Shown piece after piece: positions 1-9,503 of a stretch of 64,000 nt of DNA. The notes under the pieces are model-generated. The model made no database searches. It had not been told where the DNA came from and saw only the letters and a program-made list of their open reading frames with translations. The stretch spans positions 62,001-126,000 of the forward strand of contig NZ_RCHC01000009.1 of NCBI RefSeq assembly GCF_003664645.1, given 5' to 3'. This stretch comes from Acinetobacter chengduensis. GTDB lineage: Bacteria > Pseudomonadota > Gammaproteobacteria > Pseudomonadales > Moraxellaceae. Made by a program: the position numbers and the translations under genes. Within the stretch, counting starts at the first letter, position 1. Each line of letters begins with the position of its first letter.

Positions 1-2086
1 TTGTACTCACGGTTTGAGGCGGATCTAAAAATGCTTTCCCTTGTGCAGCTAGCATTTCTTGCGGTACAAATGAAAATACTTCCTGTCCTGCTGTGTTTCC
101 AACAGTCGTTATCTCATCTGACTTTCCTGCTTTTACAACATGCAACACACCCTGCGTTGTACCAAATAAGATATAGTCATCTCTATTGGTTGTATCCATA
201 TATGCATCTCGTGCAGCCACAGCAGCAGTCGTCGTCGTTGCTGCTTGAGCCGCTTGGGCTGCCACATAAGAAACTTTACCTGATTGCGTAAGTAGCACAG
301 GAGTCGAATGCATTACCGCGCCAATTTGACGAAGTTCGGGAGCAGAAGTAAGTAAAGCATCTACAGATGCAGAATTCGTCAATTCTGCTACTTGAGCCTG
401 TGTTACATCATATCCAAGTAAGCCTAAGTAATATCCACGGGCCCTTGGAGCTTCCTTGATATAAGCCTCATTCACAGTAGTTAGTGTTGTACCATCACTT
501 GTAAAAACTTTGCGATTTAAAGTTGAGTCAGTTTTTTTCAAATTTAAACGGCTGAGTATACCCCCCAAAGATTTAAGGCTTTGTTGTGCAGCAGTTATTG
601 AAGCCGTATAATTCGGCGTCCATAAGTCCTCATTGGCTGTATTTAAAACACCTGCACTACTAAATAAAGCAGTGTTATTTTTATCTTTCAGTACACCATC
701 AGCAACATTGTATTTTTTTAGGTTGCCGGTCCAAGCACGAAATTCTTCAGAAGGTTTTGGCTGAAATTGTGGGAAATAGGCATAAGGCTGAATAACTGAC
801 GTATTCAAAACATCTTGGGGAATAGCAGATGTGCCTGTGGTAATAGCAGGAATTGGAACTTTAATCGAGTTCACAAAGTTAGTTACACTATTAACAATAT
901 CATTGGTATTCGATGCACTATACCAGCCACCTTTACCAGCAACAGCCGCTTTTGCTGCAGCAAGTGTATTTCCTGAGAAAGATTGACTCAATGTAGCATC
1001 AGTATAAGTTGTCGTTGGATTATAAATTACACTCTGACCATTTGAATTTGAAAAGTTAAAAGCGGTACCAAAACCCACAACAGCCGTTTTAATCTCTACA
1101 TTACTATTATTTTTTTTCTGTTGAGAGTTTGCAGCCATCGATTGCACACATGACCACGAATCTGAATCTCCACCTGTACACTGTGTATCATTCAAAGCAA
1201 ACGTATTACGCACTTTAGCATTGTATGTTGTTTTAGCTGATGATGGACTATCTCCAGACGGATCACCATCTGTTAAATAATAAACACCGTACCCAGCACA
1301 AGCAGTTTCAGCATTAGGGCTTGAAATATGATCAAATAGTCCAGATATACCTGTAGCATAAGCACGCGCAATAGGCGTACCGCCTGTAGCACTCCAGGTT
1401 TTTATTTCATCCAATAAAATCCCTCTATTTGTAGCGTTCAATACCAATGGCTGTGACTTAACAGCAGGAGTTGAAGATCGAAATGTTGTGAGACCAATTG
1501 ATGATGTTGGCGGTAAAGGAGTATTTTCTGTAGCAAGTTTCCCACTATCGACAGAAGAATTCCCAGCAATTAAATCAAATAGACTTCGCTTCAACATTGT
1601 CACACGATCTGGGCAACTATAGGTTTGCTCAAGCTTTGAAACCCAAACTTTTTTCAACTCCCATCCAACAAATTTCCACTCCCAACCTCCGAAATCACGG
1701 AGCTCTTTTAGACAATTCTTTACGTCAACTTGTCTAGTAATTTGAGCTTGTCTTGTTGAATTTAAATTATTAAATGTACTTTCATCAATATAACAGTATG
1801 ATCCTTCAAAGTCATAATTCGCTCTATCCCAAGTAGCTCGAACCACTAAACTCTCGCTGGTACAATTCGTACTTGTACCAAAAAAATCGCGTTGTACCGA
1901 TTTATCAATTGATTGTGACATGGATCCAGACAAATCCAGCACAAACATTAATGTTGCACCGCCCGTTGTAGGCGCTTTATAAATCTCAATATCACTAGCA
2001 TAAGTTGTCGCTGTTTGACACAACATTGCAGTTGAGAGAGCAGTTAAACTTGTTACTAAACCTTGCTTATATTTTTTGGTTTTCAT
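1..2086 (-). CDS. pilY1: PilY1-like type IV pilus tip adhesin with VWA domain (C-terminus beyond the window)
   Basis: The reading frame is open from the ATG at 2086 to the left edge, giving the first 695 residues. A signal peptide (about residues 8-30) is followed by a von Willebrand factor A domain whose metal site DLSGSMS lies at residues 51-57. The visible end (FVPQEML) is where the C-terminal beta-propeller of PilY1 proteins normally begins. PilY1 sits at the pilus tip and works in adhesion, pilus extension and, in Acinetobacter where it is called ComC, DNA uptake. Start choice: GAGG lies 8 bases before the ATG at 2086; an in-frame ATG at 2092 sits right against that GAGG and is less likely. 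It is the last visible gene of the minor-pilin operon, 13 bases after pilX. The calcium loop and propeller cannot be judged here. Confidence 0.93.
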   Translation of the reverse strand, partial: MKTKKYKQGLVTSLTALSTAMLCQTATTYASDIEIYKAPTTGGATLMFVLDLSGSMSQSIDKSVQRDFFGTSTNCTSESLVVRATWDRANYDFEGSYCYIDESTFNNLNSTRQAQITRQVDVKNCLKELRDFGGWEWKFVGWELKKVWVSKLEQTYSCPDRVTMLKRSLFDLIAGNSSVDSGKLATENTPLPPTSSIGLTTFRSSTPAVKSQPLVLNATNRGILLDEIKTWSATGGTPIARAYATGISGLFDHISSPNAETACAGYGVYYLTDGDPSGDSPSSAKTTYNAKVRNTFALNDTQCTGGDSDSWSCVQSMAANSQQKKNNSNVEIKTAVVGFGTAFNFSNSNGQSVIYNPTTTYTDATLSQSFSGNTLAAAKAAVAGKGGWYSASNTNDIVNSVTNFVNSIKVPIPAITTGTSAIPQDVLNTSVIQPYAYFPQFQPKPSEEFRAWTGNLKKYNVADGVLKDKNNTALFSSAGVLNTANEDLWTPNYTASITAAQQSLKSLGGILSRLNLKKTDSTLNRKVFTSDGTTLTTVNEAYIKEAPRARGYYLGLLGYDVTQAQVAELTNSASVDALLTSAPELRQIGAVMHSTPVLLTQSGKVSYVAAQAAQAATTTTAAVAARDAYMDTTNRDDYILFGTTQGVLHVVKAGKSDEITTVGNTAGQEVFSFVPQEMLAAQGKAFLDPPQTVST

Positions 2087-2099
2087 TCTCATGTCCTCA

Positions 2100-2954
2100 T
2101 TATTTGCTTAATGTCTGCGTCAAAGCATAATTGGCAACTTGTGTATGGGTTGGCACACCTAAATTCGATAAACAATTTGAAACTGTCACTTTAGATAGTT
2201 CTAAATTGGTCTTTTCAATCTCAAGCTTAGCTTTATCATCTGCTGTTGTGGCTGTATCTTTAATCTTGCTATTTGCAGTCGCAATATCCACATCTAACTC
2301 ACTTTGCTTTGCACTTGGAATGCTATTAAAACGCGAGTCAAAACATTTATTGACTGCTTTCTTTAAATCATCATCACCTAAGGTATTTGAACTAAGGTTA
2401 GGAAAAATCGAAGTGGCATAAATGGTATACATTTGCGCAGGATCTTTTTTTGAGGACTCTGGATCAGTCCCTTTTTGCATATGCTGAAAAGCAACCGCAT
2501 CTTTTGCATCCATCGCTTTAACAGCAATCTGTGTAATCACAGCACTGCGTCCTGATGTAAAAAAACCGCTCTCCATTTTGCAGAATCCTGTACTGCCTAA
2601 GCCATCATTCTTAATAGAGGAACCATTCCAGCTGATTAGACTTGAGTTTGAAAGGCTAAAGAAGTTTGTATTGCCCGATTTAAAGCAAAACACCAATTCC
2701 TTGCCAACATTATCCTCACCCTTGATATAACCAAACATACCGTTTAAGGCCATATTCTTCATTAATTGGTCAGGGTCTTCTATTTTGAATAATGCAGCAT
2801 CTGAGTTCTGTAAAAGCAATTGCTGAGCTTGACTCATTGTCGAAACTCTTAGCGATAAAACACTAGAACGAATTGCCAAACTTCCAATGACCGTAATCGC
2901 AACGAGTAAAACCAAAACAATAATGAGGGTCGCGCCCTGTTGAGCTCTTCTCAT
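2100..2954 (-). CDS. pilX: PilX-family minor pilin
   Basis: This 284-residue protein starts with a short basic leader and GATLIIVLVLLVAITVIG, the N-terminal hydrophobic helix of PilX proteins. As in other PilX members the glutamate normally at position +5 of the mature pilin is absent. PilX helps prime pilus assembly as part of the minor-pilin/PilY1 tip complex in the inner membrane and periplasm. The gene overlaps the stop of pilW by ATGA and is followed by pilY1, the usual order. The C-terminal part is rich in Asp, Lys and Ser and diverges from better-known PilX proteins, so the family call rests on the N-terminus and on position. Confidence 0.85.
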   Translation of the reverse strand: MRRAQQGATLIIVLVLLVAITVIGSLAIRSSVLSLRVSTMSQAQQLLLQNSDAALFKIEDPDQLMKNMALNGMFGYIKGEDNVGKELVFCFKSGNTNFFSLSNSSLISWNGSSIKNDGLGSTGFCKMESGFFTSGRSAVITQIAVKAMDAKDAVAFQHMQKGTDPESSKKDPAQMYTIYATSIFPNLSSNTLGDDDLKKAVNKCFDSRFNSIPSAKQSELDVDIATANSKIKDTATTADDKAKLEIEKTNLELSKVTVSNCLSNLGVPTHTQVANYALTQTLSK

Positions 2955-3913
2955 GAGCGACCCCCTAAAGCATTTCTTAACGCAACAGTCTGCATAATCG
3001 GTGTTCTAACATAACGATTTGGAAAATCCGTTTTTTGAGTTATAGTCTGTCCAAACAGAGAGAACTCTTGCGTGGTTGATACTGCACGTTCAACACTTTT
3101 ATCTTGTGCACGCGCAATCACACCCAATTGCACTGCAAGAATACGGGGCTTAGTTGTAGGAAATGTATTATAGTCAGCGACCGTGATATATCGCTTACCA
3201 CTTGAGTTTTGTACTAAGAAGCGAACCCGAAACAAATCGACACGTTTCATGATAATTTCACCACTGCCATACAAACCTGCTGTATTTGATGTTTCCAAAT
3301 TTGTTGCTACAGTTAAGCCAGCAGAATATCGACTCGATGCACATGCCAAAGCAGATCTTTCGGCATTTGTACCACTGCCATTGGTATCAGTACGCACAAA
3401 ATAGCGTTCTAAAATATAGACATCTGTACGATCAATTAATTTCCCCTCGCAGTCATAGCCACCAACGTCAGTTGGTCGATATTGAATGACCAATTGATCA
3501 TTTGTAGCATCTGCAAAATTCGTTGTTGTCACAGAAGTTGAAGCATCTGTCGTAGTCGTTTTTATACGCATATTACTCGCATTTGCCGCAATATTTGCCG
3601 TCACAAAATTGGCATTAAAATTAGTATTTAAAACCAGTTTGTCACTCATATTCGCTGAACTAAAAACAATACCAGACAGGTTAGATGTATTACTTAAACT
3701 CGCGGATGGACTATTTAGGTTTGCTTTTCGGATATTTTTAGCAATATATGCAAGACCAAAATTTTGATCATCTTGTAAATCAGTTGTATTCTTTTGCATA
3801 GCAACGTTACGTTGGCCATTTAAAAATAATAAAAGTGCAGCAGCAACAATAATTAATCCCAGAACAATCGAAATCATCAATTCAACGAGTGTAAATCCAG
3901 TTTGCTTTTTCAT
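2951..3913 (-). CDS. pilW: PilW-family minor pilin (ComB in Acinetobacter)
   Basis: The 320-residue protein has a classical prepilin start, MKKQTG followed by FTLVELMISIVLG, with the conserved Glu at +5 of the mature protein, so it should be processed by PilD. The long variable C-terminal domain with scattered cysteines fits PilW. In Acinetobacter baylyi the gene at this place is comB, needed for natural transformation. The ATG abuts the stop codon of pilV with no gap and its own stop overlaps pilX by four bases, so translational coupling is likely. The product should be a tip or priming subunit together with FimT, PilV, PilX and PilY1. Confidence 0.88.
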   Translation of the reverse strand: MKKQTGFTLVELMISIVLGLIIVAAALLLFLNGQRNVAMQKNTTDLQDDQNFGLAYIAKNIRKANLNSPSASLSNTSNLSGIVFSSANMSDKLVLNTNFNANFVTANIAANASNMRIKTTTTDASTSVTTTNFADATNDQLVIQYRPTDVGGYDCEGKLIDRTDVYILERYFVRTDTNGSGTNAERSALACASSRYSAGLTVATNLETSNTAGLYGSGEIIMKRVDLFRVRFLVQNSSGKRYITVADYNTFPTTKPRILAVQLGVIARAQDKSVERAVSTTQEFSLFGQTITQKTDFPNRYVRTPIMQTVALRNALGGRS

Positions 3914-4426
3914 TTAGTAAACCTCCATCATTACACACGTCGAATTTGTTCTGTAGGCGTTTCCATTCACACAAGAACTTGTATTAGAAGTGCTATTTGT
4001 CGGCAGTGTATCCCCCCAAGCCACAAATAAACATTGTCTACCATTCGTATTCGGACATGCAGACATACCCAAGGTCATACCATACTGAGTTGCATAACCA
4101 GATAACTCAGCTACATCAAAATCAGCCAGTTGAGCCGCATTACAATATGTCGTTGCGCAATTTGGAGTTGTACTAGCACGGGCTTGAGTACCTGAAAGTT
4201 CTGCGGAATATGTATTTGTCCCGAGCCATCCATCTCGATTAGCCCGTACACGCTCTGCAAGATCTCTAGCAATATTAATTGCCTGAATACGCTGGGTTCC
4301 TTCTACTGTAGCTTCCATTGCACGGACTTGTAGCATGACATAGCCCAACACACCAATTGCTAAAATAATGAGCGCCACCAAAACTTCAATCATACCAATA
4401 CCTTTCTGTGATGATCTCGCACTCAT
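3914..4426 (-). CDS. pilV: PilV-family minor pilin
   Basis: A 170-residue prepilin-like protein. The leader ending in QKG is followed by IGMIEVLVALIILAIGVLG with Glu at +5, the PilV signature. Later residues (RAMEATVEGTQRIQAINIA, ARDLAERVRAN region) match the alpha1-C segment of PilV proteins. The ATG at 4426 overlaps the fimT stop as ATGA; the longer frame would need a TTG at 4432, so the ATG is preferred. The C-terminal half has several cysteines, probably paired in the periplasmic head domain. Part of the fimT-pilV-pilW-pilX-pilY1 operon. Confidence 0.88.
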   Translation of the reverse strand: MSARSSQKGIGMIEVLVALIILAIGVLGYVMLQVRAMEATVEGTQRIQAINIARDLAERVRANRDGWLGTNTYSAELSGTQARASTTPNCATTYCNAAQLADFDVAELSGYATQYGMTLGMSACPNTNGRQCLFVAWGDTLPTNSTSNTSSCVNGNAYRTNSTCVMMEVY

Positions 4427-4869
4427 GGACAACTCCCATCTTCAATTTTTTCAATCTGGCCAAATTTAGTTAATGTTATTTTTTTTGAACTCGTTGGCTT
4501 GCTCGTTGTAGCACCTGAAGTTTTACATAACTCAACTACTGAAAAAGTACTCACCAGCACTCCATTTCCATCAAATTTAAGCTCATTATTCGCAGCAGTC
4601 TTTAAGGCAACCTGCCCATCCGGCATCCAATTTAAACCTGTCGCTGTATTACTGGCGGAGGAAGACAGCGTTAAAGTAATCTGCCTTTTCTCTAATATTG
4701 CCTTAGTTCTCGCCGCTTTAATTTCTTGGGTCAAGGTATTCGTACTTTTGTTTAAATTTTGATTTAAGCTTATGGAATTAAAAGAAGGTACTGCCATTGT
4801 TGCAATTATTGCTAATATTGCAATCGTGACCATTAGTTCTATAAGAGTAAATCCCTTACTTTTATACAT
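4423..4869 (-). CDS. fimT: FimT/GspH-type pseudopilin
   Basis: A 148-residue protein with a six-residue leader (MYKSKG) and FTLIELMVTIAILAIIATMA, a textbook class III signal and hydrophobic helix with Glu at +5. Size and the segment following the helix (ARTKAILEKRQITLTL) fit the GspH/FimT family of minor pilins; in Acinetobacter and relatives FimT contributes to DNA binding by the pilus. The ATG at 4869 gives a normal leader; a GTG at 4875 is possible but unneeded. It is the first gene of the minor-pilin operon; the roughly 110 bases upstream up to the ispH terminator must hold its promoter, though no strong hexamer pair stands out. Confidence 0.87.
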   Translation of the reverse strand: MYKSKGFTLIELMVTIAILAIIATMAVPSFNSISLNQNLNKSTNTLTQEIKAARTKAILEKRQITLTLSSSASNTATGLNWMPDGQVALKTAANNELKFDGNGVLVSTFSVVELCKTSGATTSKPTSSKKITLTKFGQIEKIEDGSCP

Positions 4870-4958
4870 GCACACCCCAAAGACTCAAAACCAACTACCC
4901 TATTACAAATCATATCGCGTTCACGTACAAATCAATTACAAATAGAGATAAAAGGTAT

Positions 4959-4994
4959 AAAAAAACAGATAATTGCTAAAAAGCAATTATCTGT
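4959..4994 (-). terminator. Rho-independent terminator of ispH
   Basis: A perfect 13-bp stem (4965-4977 with 4982-4994) closes an AAAA loop and, read on the minus strand, runs into six T. It lies 40 bases beyond the ispH stop and insulates ispH from fimT. Confidence 0.85.
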
Positions 4995-5034
4995 CAAATA
5001 TTTAAAAATATCAGAATGTTAAGCAATTAACATT

Positions 5035-5985
5035 TTAAGCTTGCGTTACAGGAATACGTAACTCTTTCGGCAAACTAAAAGTAATATTTTCTTCACGACC
5101 TGCGAGCTCCAAAGGTGCTTTTGCGCCCCAATCCTGTAACCGCTGAATCACTTGCTTAATTAAAATTTCTGGCGCAGATGCACCTGCAGTCACCCCAATT
5201 TTTGAATCTTCTTCAAACCAACTTTGCTGTAATTGTTCTGCATTATCCACCAAATAAGCATGCTTACCCATGCGCTCAGCCAACTCTCGCAAGCGATTTG
5301 AATTTGAAGAATTAGGTGAACCTACAACTAACACCACATCACATTGTGTAGCTAAGTCACGAACTGCATCTTGGCGGTTTTGCGTTGCATAGCAAATGTC
5401 ATCTTTACGCGGACCCTGAATTTGCGGAAATTTCACACGTAAAGCATCAATGACTTTTGCCGTATCATCAATAGATAGCGTGGTTTGGGTCACAAAAGCG
5501 ACATGTGCAGGATCTTTAATCTCTAAAGCAGCAACATCATCTTCATCTTCAACCAAATAAATAGAGCCACCTTGCTTGGTGTCATATTGACCCATCGTAC
5601 CTTCGACTTCTGGGTGCCCCTCATGACCAATTAAAATAGCTTCCACGCCTTCTCGCGCATACTTAGTGACTTCAATATGCACCTTAGTCACTAAGGGGCA
5701 GGTTGCATCAAAAACTTTTAATCCACGGTGCTCCGCTTCCTGTTGTACCGCTTTTGAAACACCATGCGCACTAAAAATTACAATATTATCATCAGGCACT
5801 TCATCCAGCTCATCTACAAAAATCGCACCACGCTGACGAAGATCATCTACTACAAACTTGTTGTGTACGACTTCATGGCGCACATAAATGGGCGGGTTGA
5901 AGCATTCTAAAGCCCGATTGACAATCGCAATGGCACGGTCAACACCAGCACAAAAACCGCGTGGATTGGCTAAAACAATTTCCAT
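5035..5985 (-). CDS. ispH: 4-hydroxy-3-methylbut-2-enyl diphosphate reductase
   Basis: IspH carries out the last step of the non-mevalonate (MEP) isoprenoid pathway, reducing HMBPP to IPP and DMAPP with a [4Fe-4S] cluster in the cytoplasm. The 316-residue product keeps the three cluster cysteines, C12 (in [11 protein letters not shown]), C96 (DATCPLV) and C198 ([10 protein letters not shown]), and the HEGHPEVEG motif with the catalytic Glu126. The start at 5985 gives the family N-terminus [10 protein letters not shown] and has GAGG five bases upstream; a frame extension to 6003 is not needed. Transcribed alone, divergent from gmk and closed by the terminator at 4959-4994. Confidence 0.97.
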   Translation of the reverse strand: MEIVLANPRGFCAGVDRAIAIVNRALECFNPPIYVRHEVVHNKFVVDDLRQRGAIFVDELDEVPDDNIVIFSAHGVSKAVQQEAEHRGLKVFDATCPLVTKVHIEVTKYAREGVEAILIGHEGHPEVEGTMGQYDTKQGGSIYLVEDEDDVAALEIKDPAHVAFVTQTTLSIDDTAKVIDALRVKFPQIQGPRKDDICYATQNRQDAVRDLATQCDVVLVVGSPNSSNSNRLRELAERMGKHAYLVDNAEQLQQSWFEEDSKIGVTAGASAPEILIKQVIQRLQDWGAKAPLELAGREENITFSLPKELRIPVTQA

Positions 5986-6119
5986 AGAATCCTCAATGCC
6001 CATTCAATAATTTGAATATTTAACTGAAATAAATGTAAACAATAGATGCCTAACTCTTTAGTTTAAAGCGTGTCTACTTTAAAATAGAGAAGATATTTTA
6101 TCATATCAGGAAAAATATC

Positions 6120-6743
6120 ATGTCGGGTCTCTTGTTTGTCGTTTCTGCAGCGTCAGGAACAGGCAAAACATCCCTCGTTAAAGCCCTGCTCGAACGTGTG
6201 AACAATTTACACGTGTCTGTGTCTCATACCACTCGTGGTCAACGCCCTGGTGAGCTCGATGGTGTTCACTATCATTTCTCAAATAAAGATGATTTCTTAG
6301 CTTTAGTTGCGAAAGGTGGCTTTATCGAATATGCAGAAGTATTCGGCAACTATTACGGGACTGCACAACAAACTGTAAAAGAACAACTTGAGAAAGGTCA
6401 TGACGTCTTGCTAGAAATTGATTGGCAAGGTGCAGAACAAGTTCGTAAGCTTTTTCCTGAATCAAAACAAATTTTTATTTTACCGCCAAGCCAATTTGAC
6501 TTACGTCAGCGCTTATCTAACCGCGGTACTGATTCTGTAGAAGTGATTGAACATCGTCTAAGCTGTGCAGTAGAAGACATGCAACAATACACAAACTTTG
6601 ATTATGTCATTATTAATGATGACTTCAACAAAGCCCTACATGATCTAGAAGCAGTGATTATCGCGAATCGTTTGGTGTTGAAGCAACAAGCCAACCGACA
6701 CTTAGAATTGATTCAAAAATTAATTACCCCGACTTCGCTGTGA
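6120..6743 (+). CDS. gmk: Guanylate kinase
   Basis: Phosphorylates GMP to GDP with ATP, an essential step of purine salvage and synthesis. The 207-residue protein has the P-loop ASGTGKTS at residues 11-18, the GMP-binding segment SHTTRGQRPGELDGVHYHF and the lid-region arginines (LRQRLSNRGTDS). Length is the family norm. It precedes rpoZ and spoT, an arrangement shared by many gammaproteobacteria and one that groups guanine-nucleotide supply with (p)ppGpp metabolism. The 76-base gap to rpoZ shows no terminator, so cotranscription is plausible. Confidence 0.97.
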   Translation: MSGLLFVVSAASGTGKTSLVKALLERVNNLHVSVSHTTRGQRPGELDGVHYHFSNKDDFLALVAKGGFIEYAEVFGNYYGTAQQTVKEQLEKGHDVLLEIDWQGAEQVRKLFPESKQIFILPPSQFDLRQRLSNRGTDSVEVIEHRLSCAVEDMQQYTNFDYVIINDDFNKALHDLEAVIIANRLVLKQQANRHLELIQKLITPTSL

Positions 6744-6819
6744 TTAAAACTTGAGTCTATAGCCAAAGACTCTTATACTGCACAGTCTGTTAAAATTTAT
6801 TATTCAAACGAGATTTCTT

Positions 6820-7101
6820 ATGGCACGCGTAACCGTTGAAGATTGTTTAGACCATGTAGACAACCGCTTTGAGCTTGTACTAGTGGCAAGCAAACGCGCG
6901 CGTCAATTAGCACGTCAAGGCATTGAACCTACTGTTGAATGGGACAATGACAAGCCGACTGTTGTTGCACTTCGTGAAATTGCTGAAGGCCATGTATCTA
7001 AAGAGATTCTAAAGCAACGTGATCAAGACTACCAAACTTCAAGCCTTGATCTTGCACTTTCAGCAAACAATCTTAACTTGGACGGTTTTTCTTTCCAATA
7101 A
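6820..7101 (+). CDS. rpoZ: RNA polymerase omega subunit
   Basis: A 93-residue protein beginning [20 protein letters not shown], with the conserved [12 protein letters not shown] segment that binds the beta-prime subunit. Omega aids RNA polymerase assembly and, in proteobacteria, forms part of ppGpp site 1. It lies between gmk and spoT and is followed at once by a strong terminator, so spoT probably has its own promoter. Confidence 0.97.
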   Translation: MARVTVEDCLDHVDNRFELVLVASKRARQLARQGIEPTVEWDNDKPTVVALREIAEGHVSKEILKQRDQDYQTSSLDLALSANNLNLDGFSFQ

Positions 7102-7115
7102 TTAGAGATTGATGT

Positions 7116-7146
7116 AAAAAAGCCTAGTTTTTAACTAGGCTTTTTT
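7116..7146 (+). terminator. Rho-independent terminator after rpoZ
   Basis: Ten-base-pair stem AAGCCTAGTT/AACTAGGCTT with a TTT loop, preceded by A residues and followed by T residues, 19 bases past the rpoZ stop. The symmetric A and T runs could also work on the other strand, but no gene reads towards it there. Confidence 0.9.
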
Positions 7147-7320
7147 ATGTTCACACTTTTATATTGCGCCAATAACAGTTATAAATAAACAAATAGAAAT
7201 GCTATGCAGATGTTGGTTTTTTTCATTTTTTTGAATGATTAAATTGACAAGTCATGCAATATGCATTTCATTAGAGGATTAACCGTTTCATTTGTAGAAT
7301 TTAGTAGTAAAAGGTGTTTT

Positions 7321-9426
7321 ATGCCAGGCCCAGAGGTCAGTCAAGCCAAGCAACAGCTGAAAATCATTATCGACGCTTATCTTCCAGAAAGTGATGTCGA
7401 ACGTGTGCTTGAAGCTTGTGACTATGCCGACATCGCACATGATGGCATTACACGTAAAAGCGGTGAACCCTATATTCTGCACCCGATTGCTGTCAGCTGT
7501 ATTTTGGCGCACATGCGCATGGATGCAGAAACACTGATGGCTGCACTTTTGCATGACGTCATTGAAGACACCGATTTTAGCAAAGAAGACATTAGCGAAA
7601 AATTTAGTAAAACCGTTGCAGAGCTTGTGGATGGGGTAACTAAGCTAAGCCAATCCAGCGATAAAGAATACAATAAAGCTGCGTCCTTCCGTAAAATTCT
7701 GCAAGCCACCCTACAAGACCCACGTGTCATTATTATTAAATTAGCCGATCGCTATCATAATATGACAACATTGGGTGCTTTACGCCCCGACAAACGTTCG
7801 CGTATTGCCAATGAAACCTTTGAAATTTTTGTCCCTATGGCACGCCTTGTCGGCATGAATGAAATGGCGGACAATCTAGAACATCTGTGTTATCAAAATT
7901 TAGACCTCGACATGTATAACAATGTCCAAGTCGCCCTTGCACAGACCAAACCGAAACGTTGCGAATACCAGACAAAATGGGAAAATAACCTCAACACACT
8001 GCTTCAAGAACATCAAATTTCAGGCCGAATTAAAAAGAAAAATAATAATATTGAGCTGTTACGCCACTTCGTTAAAAACGACATTGACCTGCAAGAGCTC
8101 ACACATAGCCACGCCTTTGAAATTATTTTACAAAGTATTGCTGACTGCGACCGTATTGCAGAAATTCTAAGAAATAGCTTTCAAGTGCTACATTATGCCG
8201 ATCATATTCGCCGCCCACTCCCTGGTGGCAATCAATCATTAATGATGCGTTTGAAAGGCGAAAAAACGACGCTCTCACTGACTATTCAGACTGAATTGAT
8301 GCGTAAGGCTGCACGTTTTGGCGTAGTGTTAGGTGAAAATGCACCTCAAGCCTGTCGTTCAGCCATTCAAGCCTCTATGCAAAATCTAAACGTATTGGTT
8401 GATGGTGAGTGTGCTAAAACCACGTTTAGTGAATTATTAGATTATCTTCATCAAGAGAAAATTTGGGTATATACCCCACAGGGTCATTTACATGAATTAC
8501 CTCAAGGGGCAACTGCTGTCGATTTTGCTTACTCAGCGAGCTTATTTTTAGGTAACCATGCCGTTGGTGCGAAAATTAATGGTGAAACCAAACCATTATC
8601 AACACCTTTAATGAGTGGTCAAGTTATTGAAATTATCACCGATGTGCTCGCTACGCCCAACCCAGACTGGTTAAGCTTTATTAATACGCAAAAAGCCCGC
8701 CGTGCACTACAAAATATTTTGCGTGATCAGGACTTGGATGAACAACGTTTGGTTGGTCAACAAGCCCTAAACAGAGCATTAAAATTATTTAATCGGTCTG
8801 TGAATGATCTGACCACCGAAGATTGGCAAGATATTTTAAATTGGCGACATATTGCAGATCAAAATCAGTTATTTGAACAAATTGCTGTAGGTGATTTATT
8901 GCCACAATTGGTTGCTAATCATTTATTTGCACAAGATTCAACACATAGCACAGCCAGCTCAGATCGCCTCATTCAGGGTACTGAAGGTGTAGACGTTAAA
9001 TATGCACACTGTTGCAACCCTGTACTCGGAGATCAAATTCAAGGACATTTATCGCGTCGAGGCTTAATCGTACACCGTGCGCGTTGTCATAACCTCTTGC
9101 ATGAGCAACACATGCACCCCGAAAATATTATGCCTTTACAATGGAATGCTGACGAAATTGAAGACATCAGTTTTAGTGCTTTCTTGTGCATTAATATGAA
9201 CATGAATGATGAACAAATTTCAGAATTAATCTATCAATGCCGTAAAGAAAAAGTCGGTGTGGAATCTGTTCGTACACACGAAGATAAAACTTACGTCAAT
9301 ATCGTTGTCCATGACCGGAAACAAATTGCAAAAATTATTCGTGACTTACGTATGCTGTTTGGTTTCCCTCGTATTTCACGCCTAGCACAGCCTGTAAATT
9401 TTGCAGAAACATCGAAAGCAAGTTAA
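7321..9426 (+). CDS. spoT: SpoT-type (p)ppGpp hydrolase with degenerate synthetase domain
   Basis: A 701-residue long RelA/SpoT homologue controlling the alarmone (p)ppGpp. The hydrolase HD domain is intact: YILHP (H54), HDVIEDT (H78, D79, E82, D83) and KLADRYHNM (D143, N147). The following synthetase region (about 235-350) has lost the usual signatures: the GYQSLHT loop is NQSLMMRL and the VEVQIRT strand is LSLTIQT. Moraxellaceae SpoT is known as a hydrolase-only enzyme, and this sequence agrees. A TGS domain (IWVYTPQGHLHELPQGATAV) and C-terminal Cys/His-rich and ACT regions follow. Start: the ATG at 7321 has AAGGTG seven bases upstream; a frame opening at 7261 would add 20 unlike residues. 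It is followed by ridA after 77 bases. Confidence 0.93.
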   Translation: MPGPEVSQAKQQLKIIIDAYLPESDVERVLEACDYADIAHDGITRKSGEPYILHPIAVSCILAHMRMDAETLMAALLHDVIEDTDFSKEDISEKFSKTVAELVDGVTKLSQSSDKEYNKAASFRKILQATLQDPRVIIIKLADRYHNMTTLGALRPDKRSRIANETFEIFVPMARLVGMNEMADNLEHLCYQNLDLDMYNNVQVALAQTKPKRCEYQTKWENNLNTLLQEHQISGRIKKKNNNIELLRHFVKNDIDLQELTHSHAFEIILQSIADCDRIAEILRNSFQVLHYADHIRRPLPGGNQSLMMRLKGEKTTLSLTIQTELMRKAARFGVVLGENAPQACRSAIQASMQNLNVLVDGECAKTTFSELLDYLHQEKIWVYTPQGHLHELPQGATAVDFAYSASLFLGNHAVGAKINGETKPLSTPLMSGQVIEIITDVLATPNPDWLSFINTQKARRALQNILRDQDLDEQRLVGQQALNRALKLFNRSVNDLTTEDWQDILNWRHIADQNQLFEQIAVGDLLPQLVANHLFAQDSTHSTASSDRLIQGTEGVDVKYAHCCNPVLGDQIQGHLSRRGLIVHRARCHNLLHEQHMHPENIMPLQWNADEIEDISFSAFLCINMNMNDEQISELIYQCRKEKVGVESVRTHEDKTYVNIVVHDRKQIAKIIRDLRMLFGFPRISRLAQPVNFAETSKAS

Positions 9427-9503
9427 TGTGCATAATCAGACCCTAATATGCGCAACTGCATAACTGAGCTTGATTTTGCATGCCATGTTACAAGGAGAAA
9501 AAG

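Noticed and set aside
7261..7320. Longer N-terminus for spoT
   Set aside because: The extra 20 residues are unlike the family start and the ATG at 7321 has a good ribosome site.
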